64,000 nucleotides of DNA, taken from assembly GCA_015075175.1 (NCBI GenBank), contig JABTUV010000001.1, positions 496,001 through 560,000 of the forward strand. Direction: 5' to 3'. The DNA is from a bacterium (GTDB lineage Bacteria; Hinthialibacterota; Hinthialibacteria; H5-UNCL2). Of the stretch, positions 16,884-25,592 are shown piece after piece (position 1 is the stretch's first letter; each line of letters begins with the position of its first letter). The notes beneath the pieces are model-generated. The model ran no database searches and was not told the DNA's origin. It saw only the letters and a list, made by a program, of their open reading frames with translations. Position numbers and translations under genes: made by a program.

Positions 16884-18470
16884 ATGCGCGCGCGAACGGC
16901 ATTGTTCATCCTTTGGCTCGCAGCCTGCGTGGAGCCGGCGGACGCCCAACGACTGCGCTACGTGCTGGAGGCGGAAATCCCCGTCGCCGCCAGTCCCGAC
17001 GTGGAGGTCGTGGCTGGTTCAGTGCGCGTCGAACCCCCGACGCCCGCCTCGTTCAAGACGGCCTTCTTCTCCGCCGTGGTCCGAAACGTGGGCGGCTGCC
17101 CGCTGCCCAAGGTGTACCTGCGAGCCCTCTCCGGCCCGGCGGACGGGCCGCTGGGCCGGGTCGGCAATCTCGCCGCTTGGGACACGCCCCAGGTCGACGA
17201 CCTGCCCGTCGGCGGGACGGCGGAAGTCGTCATCCGCTGGGACTCCCCGGAACGAACCGGCCCGCACTCCGTCGTCGTCGAGGCCGATCCCGACAATCTC
17301 CTGGGAGAAGCTGACCGCTCCAACAACGCGGCCACAGCCCAGTTCACCGTGCTCGGCCCGCCGGACCTCGTCCTCGCCGGCATCCGCGCCCCTGCCGGCG
17401 TGACGCACGAGTATCGCGCGCCCGTCCAGCTCCTCTTCGACGTGGAGAACCGGGGAGAGTCGCCGTCGCGCGAAGTCTTCCTCGAAATGGAAACCGCTGG
17501 AAGCACGCTGGCGCGGACGATTCCACCGCTGGCGCCGGGCGAGCGAAAAACGCTCCCTCTGGCCGCGCCGGCCGCGCGCGCCTTGACGGTCTCCGCCCGC
17601 GTGGACCGTTACAACATCGAACCGGAGCCCGATGAAAACAACAACGCGGCTACCGCCGAGCTGACGCTGGCCGTCGTGCGCCGCATCGCCTCCGATCACG
17701 AGGAGCGCTGGAGTACTCGCTCCGATTGGGGCTCGGGAACGTGGTCGGGGGCGAGTTGGACCGATGACGGCCTGGCGCTCCATCCGGCGCTCTCGGTTCC
17801 GGCGGCGTCCTGGGCGCTCCAACCCGCGGGGGCGGTCAACCGCGCCTCGCCCGCCCGCGACGCAGGAACGCTGTTCGACGATCTGTGGACGCTGGACGAC
17901 TTCCTGCGCGCCGGCCCACGCGAGCATCCGCCCGTGCTCACACTCCGCGTGCGCGACGCTTCGCTCATCGGTCGCTATCGCGTCTATCTGCGCGTGCTGG
18001 TCCATCCGCACCTTAATCGCTATACGGCGGGCGGATTTCGCTTCGCCGGCCCGGGCGCGCCCGGGCTGGTCGAGATCGCGCCGCGCTTTCATTCCGACGG
18101 CGAAGAGTACCGCGACGTGCCGCTGGGAATTTATCCACTTGCGGGCGAGTTCCGGTGCAAGCTGGGCGCCGTGCCCGGCCAGTTCCTCCTGGCCTCGCGG
18201 CTCCTCTTCCGCCCGCTGGTGGAATACGAGGACCTGCCGACGGAGGCGCCGCCAGGGACCCGGCTGACCGCCGTCTTGCCGTCCGGAGCGCAAGGCGTGA
18301 CGCTGTACGTAGCGACCGAGGGGCGTTGGCAGCCGCTGGTCGCATCGGGCGCGCCCGCCGGCCCCTTGCGCGTGCGCTTGCCCGGCGATTGGACCAGCGA
18401 GCGGCCGCTGCCGCCCATCCTCTGGCGGTGGATTCCCCCGCGGGAAGGAGCGATCATTGCCGACCGGTGA
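16884..18470 (+). CDS. secreted CARDB-domain protein
   Basis: 528 aa. Signal peptide MRARTALFILWLAACVEPADAQ would direct export; the Cys in LAAC could alternatively be a lipobox. Two CARDB-type beta-sandwich repeats follow: about residues 40-155 (AVVRNVGGCPLP ... EADRSNNAATAQF) and 160-265 (FDVENRGESPSR ... PDENNNAATAELT), each ending in the N-N-A-A-T-A signature. The C-terminal 250 residues are predicted beta-rich and unassigned. The start was taken at the ATG that opens the signal peptide; the frame extends further 5'. It heads the polysaccharide cluster and its end overlaps the next gene by 14 bp. A binding or structural surface role is inferred. Confidence 0.75.
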   Translation: MRARTALFILWLAACVEPADAQRLRYVLEAEIPVAASPDVEVVAGSVRVEPPTPASFKTAFFSAVVRNVGGCPLPKVYLRALSGPADGPLGRVGNLAAWDTPQVDDLPVGGTAEVVIRWDSPERTGPHSVVVEADPDNLLGEADRSNNAATAQFTVLGPPDLVLAGIRAPAGVTHEYRAPVQLLFDVENRGESPSREVFLEMETAGSTLARTIPPLAPGERKTLPLAAPAARALTVSARVDRYNIEPEPDENNNAATAELTLAVVRRIASDHEERWSTRSDWGSGTWSGASWTDDGLALHPALSVPAASWALQPAGAVNRASPARDAGTLFDDLWTLDDFLRAGPREHPPVLTLRVRDASLIGRYRVYLRVLVHPHLNRYTAGGFRFAGPGAPGLVEIAPRFHSDGEEYRDVPLGIYPLAGEFRCKLGAVPGQFLLASRLLFRPLVEYEDLPTEAPPGTRLTAVLPSGAQGVTLYVATEGRWQPLVASGAPAGPLRVRLPGDWTSERPLPPILWRWIPPREGAIIADR

Positions 18471-19266
18471 ATCTTCCCCCCGCCGCGGCGTCTGGCTGCT
18501 GGGAGGCGCCACGGCGCTCGTCCTTCTGGCTGTCCTGGCGTACCTGGAAGTGGGCGCGCGCGGCTGGGCCGCAGCCATGGTGGAACGAAGTCCGTCGCTG
18601 CTCTACGAGGACGCGCGGCGCTTGGAGCGGGCGGGCCAGTACGCCGCCGCCTATGCCCGCGTCTCCGCCGCCCTGGCGCTGGCGCCCCAGCGGCACGACT
18701 GCCATTTTCTCGCTTCCACCTGCGCGCAGCGTCTGGGCGACCTGTCCGCCAGCGACATCCACGCCGACCAGGCCATCCGCCACTGCCCGCCCCACCATCC
18801 TGAACTGTGGCGCTACTATTATCATCGCGGCTTTCTGGAGAATTCCCTGGGCCGTCGCGAGCAGGCCATCCGCGACTGGGCCATTTCCGCCTACCACAAT
18901 CCCGAGCAGCCGGCGGCGTTCGCCCAGCTGGGCCGCGCCTACGCGGCGCGGCAGGACTTTGCCGAGGCGCGCCGCTTCATGGCCGAGGCCCTCCGGCTGG
19001 CGCCCGACAACGCCGAGTATGCCTTCTTGCTTGGCACCTACTACATGAGCGAGTCCGACTGGGAGCTTGCCCTGCCGCATCTCCTGCGGGCCGTCGAGCT
19101 GGACCCGGCGCTGACTTTGGCGTATCGTCATCTCGGCTATTGCGCCATGCAGACGGCGCGCCTGGGCGACGCCCAGTTTTACTTCGAGAAATACCGAGAG
19201 GAGCGCGCCGACGATCCCCTGGCGCGCAACTGGCTGCGGCGGGTGCGCCAGCGGCTGAAACCCTGA
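18457..19266 (+). CDS. membrane-anchored TPR protein
   Basis: 269 aa, TTG start at 18457 with an ideal GGAAGGAG site; the start lies inside the CARDB gene. One N-terminal transmembrane helix (about 11-31) is followed by tetratricopeptide repeats (YEDARRLERAGQYAAAYARV; QLGRAYAARQDFAEARRFM; LAPDNAEYAFLLGTYYMSE). Such proteins usually scaffold assemblies on the outer face of the membrane. It is a paralog of the next gene, sharing the helix-then-TPR plan. Confidence 0.75.
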   Translation: MPTGESSPRRGVWLLGGATALVLLAVLAYLEVGARGWAAAMVERSPSLLYEDARRLERAGQYAAAYARVSAALALAPQRHDCHFLASTCAQRLGDLSASDIHADQAIRHCPPHHPELWRYYYHRGFLENSLGRREQAIRDWAISAYHNPEQPAAFAQLGRAYAARQDFAEARRFMAEALRLAPDNAEYAFLLGTYYMSESDWELALPHLLRAVELDPALTLAYRHLGYCAMQTARLGDAQFYFEKYREERADDPLARNWLRRVRQRLKP

Positions 19267-19280
19267 GCCAGGAGGCGGTC

Positions 19281-20117
19281 ATGGTCCCGGCAGATGAAAC
19301 TCCCACCCCCGCGCCGGCCGCGCGGCAGGCGCTGACCCGCATCGGCGCCGTCTGGCTCCTAGTCTTCGGCCTCTTTGTGGGCGCCGCCCTCGCCGCCCAT
19401 CAGTACGGCCTCTCCATGGTCGACCACATCCTGCGCCAGAATCCCCGCCTGCTCTACGAACAGGCGCTGGTCCTCTATTCCCAGCAGCGCGACTTCCAGG
19501 GCGCTCTCACCGTCGTCCAGAGCGCGCTGGCCCAGTCCCCCAACAACCATCGCCTGCACTTTCTCGCCTGCAACTGCTACACCGAGCTGGGCGAGCTGGA
19601 CGCCGCCATGACCCACGTCAATCGGGCCATCGACAACTCTCCCGCCGACCACGTGGATCGCTGGCGCTACTTCGAACGCCGCGGCGACCTCCTGCATCGC
19701 ACTTCCGGCGGCCCCGCCGCCGTCCCCGACTGGGAAAGGAGCATCGAACTCAACAAGGAAAACACCAATCTTTACTTCAAGCTGGCCGAAGCCTACGCGG
19801 GCCAGGAGCAGTACGGCCGCGCCCGCTACTATCTCGACCAGGCCATCGAACGCGACCGCAACAACGTCGATTATCTCTACCTGGCGGGCCTCTACTGGAT
19901 GAAGGAGAACAACCCGATGGAGGCGGCCAAGCTGTTCGACCGCGTCCTGCGCCTGGACCGCAATCATCCCGAGGCGCTGTACAACGCCTTTCTCTGCGCC
20001 CAGCACAGCGGACGGCTGGCCCTGGCCGAGGAGTACCTTTCGCGTTATTTGGAGCTTCGGCCCGACGACAAGAACGCGCGCCGGCAACTGGAGCGCGTGC
20101 GCAGCTTCCTGCGCTGA
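19281..20117 (+). CDS. membrane-anchored TPR protein, paralog of the previous gene
   Basis: 278 aa, ATG 19281 preceded by AGGAGG. N-terminal helix at about 21-41, then four to five TPR units with the pattern LYEQALVLYSQQRDFQGAL, YFKLAEAYAGQEQYGRARYY and ALYNAFLCAQHSGRLALAEE. The shared phrase PxLLYExA right after the helix marks duplication with the upstream gene. It precedes the O-antigen ligase/polymerase by 14 bp, and both TPR genes probably serve polysaccharide assembly. Confidence 0.75.
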   Translation: MVPADETPTPAPAARQALTRIGAVWLLVFGLFVGAALAAHQYGLSMVDHILRQNPRLLYEQALVLYSQQRDFQGALTVVQSALAQSPNNHRLHFLACNCYTELGELDAAMTHVNRAIDNSPADHVDRWRYFERRGDLLHRTSGGPAAVPDWERSIELNKENTNLYFKLAEAYAGQEQYGRARYYLDQAIERDRNNVDYLYLAGLYWMKENNPMEAAKLFDRVLRLDRNHPEALYNAFLCAQHSGRLALAEEYLSRYLELRPDDKNARRQLERVRSFLR

Positions 20118-20131
20118 GCCTTCGCGGCGCG

Positions 20132-21572
20132 ATGGATGCGGCCCGGGACGAGAAGAATCCCCCCCGGCCCCCCTTCTTGAGCGGGGAGCACTTGGCGACG
20201 CTGGGGTTGGTCGGCGTGGGGATGGTTGCAGTCGGGGCGCTTGGGCTGGCCGCCGACCGGCTGCACGCGCGCGCCGCGCTCCTCCTCGTCACCCTTCCCG
20301 CCGGCCTGGCCCTGGCCGCCTGGCTGCTTCTCTCCGTGCGGCGCGCCGCCCTCTTCCTTCTCCTCGTGCAGCCGCTGGGCGCCGTCACGCTGCTACCCCT
20401 GGTCTCTCCCCTCAAGCTGGCCTTCTTTCTCGCCCTGGGCGCGATCCTCCTGCGTTTTATCCTGGCTGGAACTCGCCGGCGCGCTTTCCCCGTGAGATTC
20501 TCCTCTGGGGCTGGGTTGGTGGCTGGCGGCGTGGGTTTCGCTACTCTTCAACGCGCCCGGACGCGCCACCACTTTTCAACTGCTGCAATTGACCTCGTCC
20601 GTGGCGATGGCCGTTTTCATTCCCACCCTGTTTCCCACGCTGGCCGATCTGCGCCGCGCCGCCCACTGGCTGTGGTGGCCGGGGGTGGTGGCCGTGGCCG
20701 CGGCCATGCTCGACCTCCTGCGCGATGAGGCCCGCATCGCCGGCGTCTTCGGCAACGCCAACATGGCCTCGCTCTACATCAACTTCTTCGCGCCCCTCGG
20801 CGTGTACGGCTATCTCTGCGCCCGGCGCGGGCGGCGCTGGCCCTATCTCTTGGGCCTCGGCCTCTCCGCCTTCGCCTTCGTCCTCTGCGGCTCGCGCTCC
20901 GGCTATCTTACCATTCCCTTGATCGTCCTCTTTTTCGCCGCTACCCTGCGGCCGGTGCGACGCATGATGCTCTGGGCCGCGCCCGCCTTTCTCGTCGCGT
21001 TGATTCTCTTGGTCCCGCGCTTCGAGTCCTTCGTCGCCGAGCTGGAGACCCGCAGCTTCTACGGCTCGCCCACGGGACGCTTCAAGATCGACCTGTCGAC
21101 CGGCGCGCGCATCCTCGACCTGGCCGCCGGTACGCGCATGTTTCTCGACCACCCCGTCGCCGGCGTCGGCATCGGCAACTACAGCGCCAATTTCGTCGCC
21201 TATATCCCCGACTCCCTGCGCCATTCGCAGTGGGCCAACCTGGTCGTGCAAACCGGCGACCTCTCTTCGCACAACCTGCTCGTCCTCGTCGGCGCGGAGA
21301 TGGGCCTGGTCGGCCTGTTCTTCTTTCTGGGGTTCTTTCTCCTCATATTCCTGTACTTCGCGCGGGCCTGGCAGCTTTTGCCCGCCGGGCCGGATCGCGT
21401 GCTCCTCATCTGCTTCATCGTGTCGGCGTTGGGCACACTGGCCAGCGGCAGCCTGCACGGCGGCTTCGCCTATCGCCACTACGTGGGATGGTACGTGGGC
21501 ATCGCTTACATATTCTGGCGGCAGGCGCGGGAATCCCCCCCAACCCCCCTTGTTAAGGGGGCGGAAGGATGA
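20132..21572 (+). CDS. O-antigen ligase/polymerase-like membrane protein, frameshifted
   Basis: About 480 aa when restored, with about ten or more helices. The family-defining region is GVFGNANMASLYINFFAPLG followed by FVLCGSRSGYL and HPVAGVGIGNY, matching the Wzy_C/WaaL superfamily, which polymerises or ligates lipid-linked glycans at the periplasmic face. Two frame breaks: CCCC at 20488-20491 and GGG at 20513-20515, each repaired by one base, giving a continuous AFPREILLWGWGWWLAAWV. Both ends contain PLVKGG-family repeats (20158-20188 and 21533-21566), so the terminal residues are unreliable. It overlaps the next gene by 4 bp (ATGA). Confidence 0.8.
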
Positions 21573-22708
21573 AGCCGTTGGCCTTCGTACTCAGCCATGA
21601 CGTGACCGTGAGCCGGCTCTTGAGCGTGTCGCAGTTCGACCGCGAGCTGGATTCGCTGCGCAACCAACTGGCGGTGTTCGGCGAAGTAAACCTGGTCTCG
21701 CGCGACCGATCCGATCCTGCCGTGGCGCTCCCGCTTGCGGGCGTGCGGTACGCGCGCAGTCGCTGGCTTTATCGCGCACCGCGGCTCTATGCCTGGCTCG
21801 TGCCGATCGTCTTCGGGCGCGCGCTGCGTGACAGCTGTGGCGCGTACTACCATCACTACGTGGCCGCCTTCGGCGCGCCGTTGGCGCGAAGGCTCTATGG
21901 CGCGCGCTACATGGTCGCCTGCAACTGGATGAAGTCCGAAGTCATCGCGGCGGAGGGTTTTCCGGTGCGCGCGGCGCTACATCGGCGTCTGGAGGCGGCG
22001 GTGCTCGGCGGAGCGGAACTGGTCACCGTGGGCTCTCTGCATCTGGAACCGGCGGTGCGAGCGCGCGCGGGCGCCCGCGTCGAGATCATGCCGCGCGTCC
22101 ATTACATCGATCCCGCGCGCTTTCCCGCCAAGGAGGACTACCGCGCAGGCGATGTGTTTCGCCTCGTCGCGGTGGGACGGCTGGCGCCGGTCAAGGACTA
22201 TCCCCTGCTCATTTCCGCCGTGGCGGCATGCACGGGCGTTGAGCTGTCGATCATCGCGGGCGGCCACGACGAGGCGGCGCTGCGGCGGCTGGCCGAGGAG
22301 TTGCGCGCGCCCGTGGTCTTCTCCGGTTACGTCGAAAACGCCCGACTGGCCGAGCGGCTGCGCGGCTTCGACGCCTACGTGATGACCTCGCGTTACGAGG
22401 GCACGCCCAAGAGCCTCCTGGAGGCGATGGCTGTCGGGTTGCCGTGCGTGGCGCGCGAGACGGCGGCCTTCCGCGACCTCCTGGCCCCCGACCGGGGCCT
22501 GCTGGTTCCGGGTGAAGTGGAACCTTTGCGGGAAGCCGTTCTTCGACTCGCCCGCGATCCCGAACTCCGCCGCCGGTTGGGCGGCCGCGCCCGCGACTAT
22601 GTGTACACCCACCACAGCCGCGAAGTCTCCGACCGCCAGGAACGCGCGGCGTTGCAGCGCTTTCGGGAAATCCTGCAAGGCCGGGAGGCCGCCCATGCGT
22701 CGCCTTGA
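21569..22708 (+). CDS. glycosyltransferase family 4 (GT-B)
   Basis: 379 aa. The C-terminal Rossmann domain has VAVGRLAPVKDYPLLI and the GT4 donor-binding signature SRYEGTPKSLLEAMAVGLPCVA (residues about 273-295), with E-x7-E spacing. It transfers a sugar from a nucleotide donor to a growing glycan in the cytoplasm. ATG overlaps the stop of the ligase gene, and the following gene starts inside its 3' end. Acceptor and sugar unknown. Confidence 0.85.
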   Translation: MKPLAFVLSHDVTVSRLLSVSQFDRELDSLRNQLAVFGEVNLVSRDRSDPAVALPLAGVRYARSRWLYRAPRLYAWLVPIVFGRALRDSCGAYYHHYVAAFGAPLARRLYGARYMVACNWMKSEVIAAEGFPVRAALHRRLEAAVLGGAELVTVGSLHLEPAVRARAGARVEIMPRVHYIDPARFPAKEDYRAGDVFRLVAVGRLAPVKDYPLLISAVAACTGVELSIIAGGHDEAALRRLAEELRAPVVFSGYVENARLAERLRGFDAYVMTSRYEGTPKSLLEAMAVGLPCVARETAAFRDLLAPDRGLLVPGEVEPLREAVLRLARDPELRRRLGGRARDYVYTHHSREVSDRQERAALQRFREILQGREAAHASP

Positions 22709-25592
22709 CCCTTTTGACCTGCGCTTGACCCTCCCCCTCGCCCTCTTTCTGGCCGCGGCCCTGCTCTACCTGCGCGCCGACGTGCTGTCGCAATGGATGA
22801 AACGTTCGCTGGAATGGCGCGAGGTGCGTACGGTCGAAATCGCCGAGAAGGACTTCTGGTCGCTGGCCAGGGAAAGCGTAGACGCGACGGAAGGCTCCGG
22901 TTGGTTGTCATACCGGCTTTTTTACGCCCTGCGCGGCGAACGCGAGTCCGGCGGGCACGGCCAGCGGGGATGGGGACTCTTCTTCATGGCGTTGGCGCTG
23001 GCGTGCTGGTCGCTGTATTTCCTGCCCGCGGCGCGGGCGCAGCCAGTATCCCCTCCAACTCCCCTTGTTAAGGGGGGAGGAGTAGCGCCGCTTCTCTTCG
23101 GTACATTGCTCGTCTTGGCGGGGCCGGCGTGGATTCCCATCGGCGCCTCGCTTACCCCGTCGGCGCTTGTGCCGGCGGCGTGGTGCGGCTGGTTGCTGTG
23201 GGCGGGGAGGTTTGTTGAGGCGCCGCGGCTGCGCATGATCGCCGTGGGCGCCCTCGTGGCCGCCGTGGTGGTGCACGTGCACATGCTGTTCGTCCTCTTC
23301 GTGCCGTTCACCATGCTGCTCGTGCTGGCGCTGTTGGCGGTTCCGCAGCGGGCAGAATCCCCCCCGGCCCCCCTTGTTAAGGGGGGAGGCGAGAGCATGG
23401 CGTTGGGCGCGCGCTTGCGGCGCGGGTTCTGGGCGCTCCTCTTCGTGGTGGGCGCGGCCGCGCTCTCGGTCGGGCCGTTCCTTCTGCGGGCGCATGAACT
23501 GCGCCCCCTGCACTTCACCTTCAAGGCGCCGGCGCAAGGTTGGGACGACCTCCTCCGTCAATTGGTGCAGGTACATTCGGCGCGTCCGTGGGCGGTCCTC
23601 TTGATCACGTGCCTTGCGCTGGCCGGCCTGGGGGTGGCGTTTCGGCGTCAACGCCGCGCCGCTATCTTGTGGATCCTCGGCTGGATCGCGTTCGGTTTTC
23701 TCGTCGCCAAGCTGCGCTGGGGCAGCCTGGACGCTCCCGAGTCCGCGCCGCTGGAGTTGCTGCTCCTGCCGCAATGGTTTGCGCCCGCGCCGGCCATGCT
23801 GGGACTGTTTGCGATCGCGCGGTGGATCGCAGGCGTGGCGCCGGCAGGCCGGACCCGCGCGACCATCCAAAGAGGGCTCCCGGTGCTGGCGGTAGTCGGT
23901 TCGCTCGCCGTGGTTTTCTCTGCAGCGGGTCCGAGAGCTCCGCAGGTTCCCGATTGGGACGGCCTGGCGGCGTTCCTGTCGCTACGCGCCGGCCCGGAGG
24001 ACCGCATCCTGCTCTACGGCCCGGATATGCTCTTGCGCCGCGAGGACTACGCCTGCGTATTGGCGCCGTTCCGGCATACGCCGCTGTTGCCGCGGCTGGC
24101 GCGATTCCCGGCGTCCGCCTCGCTCCTGTCGCACCTGGCCAGCGACTGCCGGCGCCTCTGGATTTTGCGCTTCGGCGCCGCCGACTGGCCCATGACGCTG
24201 AGATACCAGATGGAGACGCGCGCCGCCTACCAGGGCAACTTCGGCGGCGTCGGACTCTTTCAGTTTCCTACCGAGGGGTATCGCAACCTGGTCTCCGGCG
24301 TGCACACACAGTGGCGACCCAAGCTCTTTGACTTGCCTGCGCTCGGCAAGGGGCAGGGCTTGCGCGTGGTCGAGCTGCCTACCGGACCGGCGGTGGACTT
24401 GCGCGTGGGCGGCCATCTCGACCTCACCCTCTCGTTCGAGAAGGCGGGCGCCTACAACGTCCGCGTCTTTCTGGCCAACGTCTCGACCAGCACGGGCACG
24501 CTGGACTTCAAGATCAACGACGTCTTGATCCACTCGGCGCAGCTGCCCGCGCGGCGCGAGCCGCAGCCGTCCGATTTCTCGCTGTACTTCCAGGAAGGCG
24601 CGGCCAGATTGACGCTGGCGGCCGGCGGCGGCGGCCGATTTCTTCTTTCGCGCCTGGAGATCGGCCGCAACCGGCTCGGCCTCGTGCCGGAAATCCGCCA
24701 TCCCCGCGACGTGGTCTTCGGCCAGTCGCTGCGCTTTCTCGGTTACACTTACGCCTCCGACGTGGTTCCTCCGGCCCACACCATGGAGGTCTCCTATTAC
24801 TGGGAGGCCATGCGCAAGCTGGAGGAGCCGCTCTCCGTGATCGTGCGCGCCGACCATCTGGCCGCGGACGGCGCGTTCCACCGCTTCGGCAACGACCATG
24901 ACTTCATGCTGGGGCAGGTCCCGCCCGAAAGCCTGGTTCCCGGCGAGATTCTCAAGGAAACCCTGGTCTTGGATGTCCCCCCCGAGGCGCCGCAGTTGCC
25001 CTACAAGCTGATGCTGGGGGTGATCTCGCAGCACGGGCTGGGCGTCTTCCGCCGCGACCGGCCGCTGGGGCCGCCGCACAAATTGGTGGGCGTCTTCGAT
25101 TACGAGTCCGACCGCATCCAGGTCGGCATGATCGAGGTGGATCGTTCGCAGAAGAGCCAGTTCATCCTGCTGCGTCCCACCCCGCGCGATCCCCTGATTT
25201 TCAAGTTCACGCCCGAGATCGACTTCATCGGTTTCGACATGCGTCGCACCGCCCTGTCGGGGGCGGTCGAGTTCGAAATGAGCCTTTATTTCCACTGCCT
25301 GACGGCCCTGCGCGAGAACTATGACATCGTCACCACGGTGACCGGGCCGGGCAGCCGCATCCTCTTGACCGAACGGCACCAGCCGTGCCTGTCGGGGTTT
25401 TATCCCACTTCACTCTGGGAGGCGGGCCAGAAAATCCGCGACACCTACACGTTCCGCGTACCCACGGGGGAGGCGGAGCGCGTGGACCTCAACATCGCCC
25501 TGATCGAGAGCCATCCCAGCCCCGGCCAACCGCCGCGGCAGCTGGGCAAGATGATCCAACTGACCGATTACGGTTTGAGACAGGTGGAATGA
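22695..25592 (+). CDS. GT39/PMT-like membrane protein with C-terminal beta domain; catalytic acidic pair missing
   Basis: 965 aa. N-terminal helix, then WREVRTVEIAEKDFW, which aligns with the first extracytoplasmic loop of mannosyltransferase-like GT39 proteins, but the Asp-Glu pair present in the downstream paralog (YWIDEIVTVE) is replaced by Arg-Glu. About ten more helices reach residue ~440. A long soluble part follows, including a beta-sandwich from about residue 672 (VVFGQSLRFLGYTYASDVV, VSYYWEAMRKLEEPL). Two PLVKGG repeats are inserted in frame (23048-23080, 23357-23390). The protein is probably a degenerate or specialised copy. ATG overlaps the GT4 gene by 14 bp. Confidence 0.72.
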   Translation: MRRLDPFDLRLTLPLALFLAAALLYLRADVLSQWMKRSLEWREVRTVEIAEKDFWSLARESVDATEGSGWLSYRLFYALRGERESGGHGQRGWGLFFMALALACWSLYFLPAARAQPVSPPTPLVKGGGVAPLLFGTLLVLAGPAWIPIGASLTPSALVPAAWCGWLLWAGRFVEAPRLRMIAVGALVAAVVVHVHMLFVLFVPFTMLLVLALLAVPQRAESPPAPLVKGGGESMALGARLRRGFWALLFVVGAAALSVGPFLLRAHELRPLHFTFKAPAQGWDDLLRQLVQVHSARPWAVLLITCLALAGLGVAFRRQRRAAILWILGWIAFGFLVAKLRWGSLDAPESAPLELLLLPQWFAPAPAMLGLFAIARWIAGVAPAGRTRATIQRGLPVLAVVGSLAVVFSAAGPRAPQVPDWDGLAAFLSLRAGPEDRILLYGPDMLLRREDYACVLAPFRHTPLLPRLARFPASASLLSHLASDCRRLWILRFGAADWPMTLRYQMETRAAYQGNFGGVGLFQFPTEGYRNLVSGVHTQWRPKLFDLPALGKGQGLRVVELPTGPAVDLRVGGHLDLTLSFEKAGAYNVRVFLANVSTSTGTLDFKINDVLIHSAQLPARREPQPSDFSLYFQEGAARLTLAAGGGGRFLLSRLEIGRNRLGLVPEIRHPRDVVFGQSLRFLGYTYASDVVPPAHTMEVSYYWEAMRKLEEPLSVIVRADHLAADGAFHRFGNDHDFMLGQVPPESLVPGEILKETLVLDVPPEAPQLPYKLMLGVISQHGLGVFRRDRPLGPPHKLVGVFDYESDRIQVGMIEVDRSQKSQFILLRPTPRDPLIFKFTPEIDFIGFDMRRTALSGAVEFEMSLYFHCLTALRENYDIVTTVTGPGSRILLTERHQPCLSGFYPTSLWEAGQKIRDTYTFRVPTGEAERVDLNIALIESHPSPGQPPRQLGKMIQLTDYGLRQVE
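23048..23080. repeat. PLVKGG-family palindrome inside a membrane-protein gene
   Basis: ACTCCCCTTGTTAAGGGGGG hairpin, translated here as SPPTPLVKGG. Other copies: 16701-16732, 20158-20188, 21533-21566, 23357-23390 and 48482-48514. Confidence 0.85.
23357..23390. repeat. second PLVKGG-family palindrome in the same gene
   Basis: CCCCCCTTGTTAAGGGGGGA, translated as SPPAPLVKGG. It sits in a loop between predicted helices, about 310 bp after the first copy and in the same reading frame. Confidence 0.85.
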
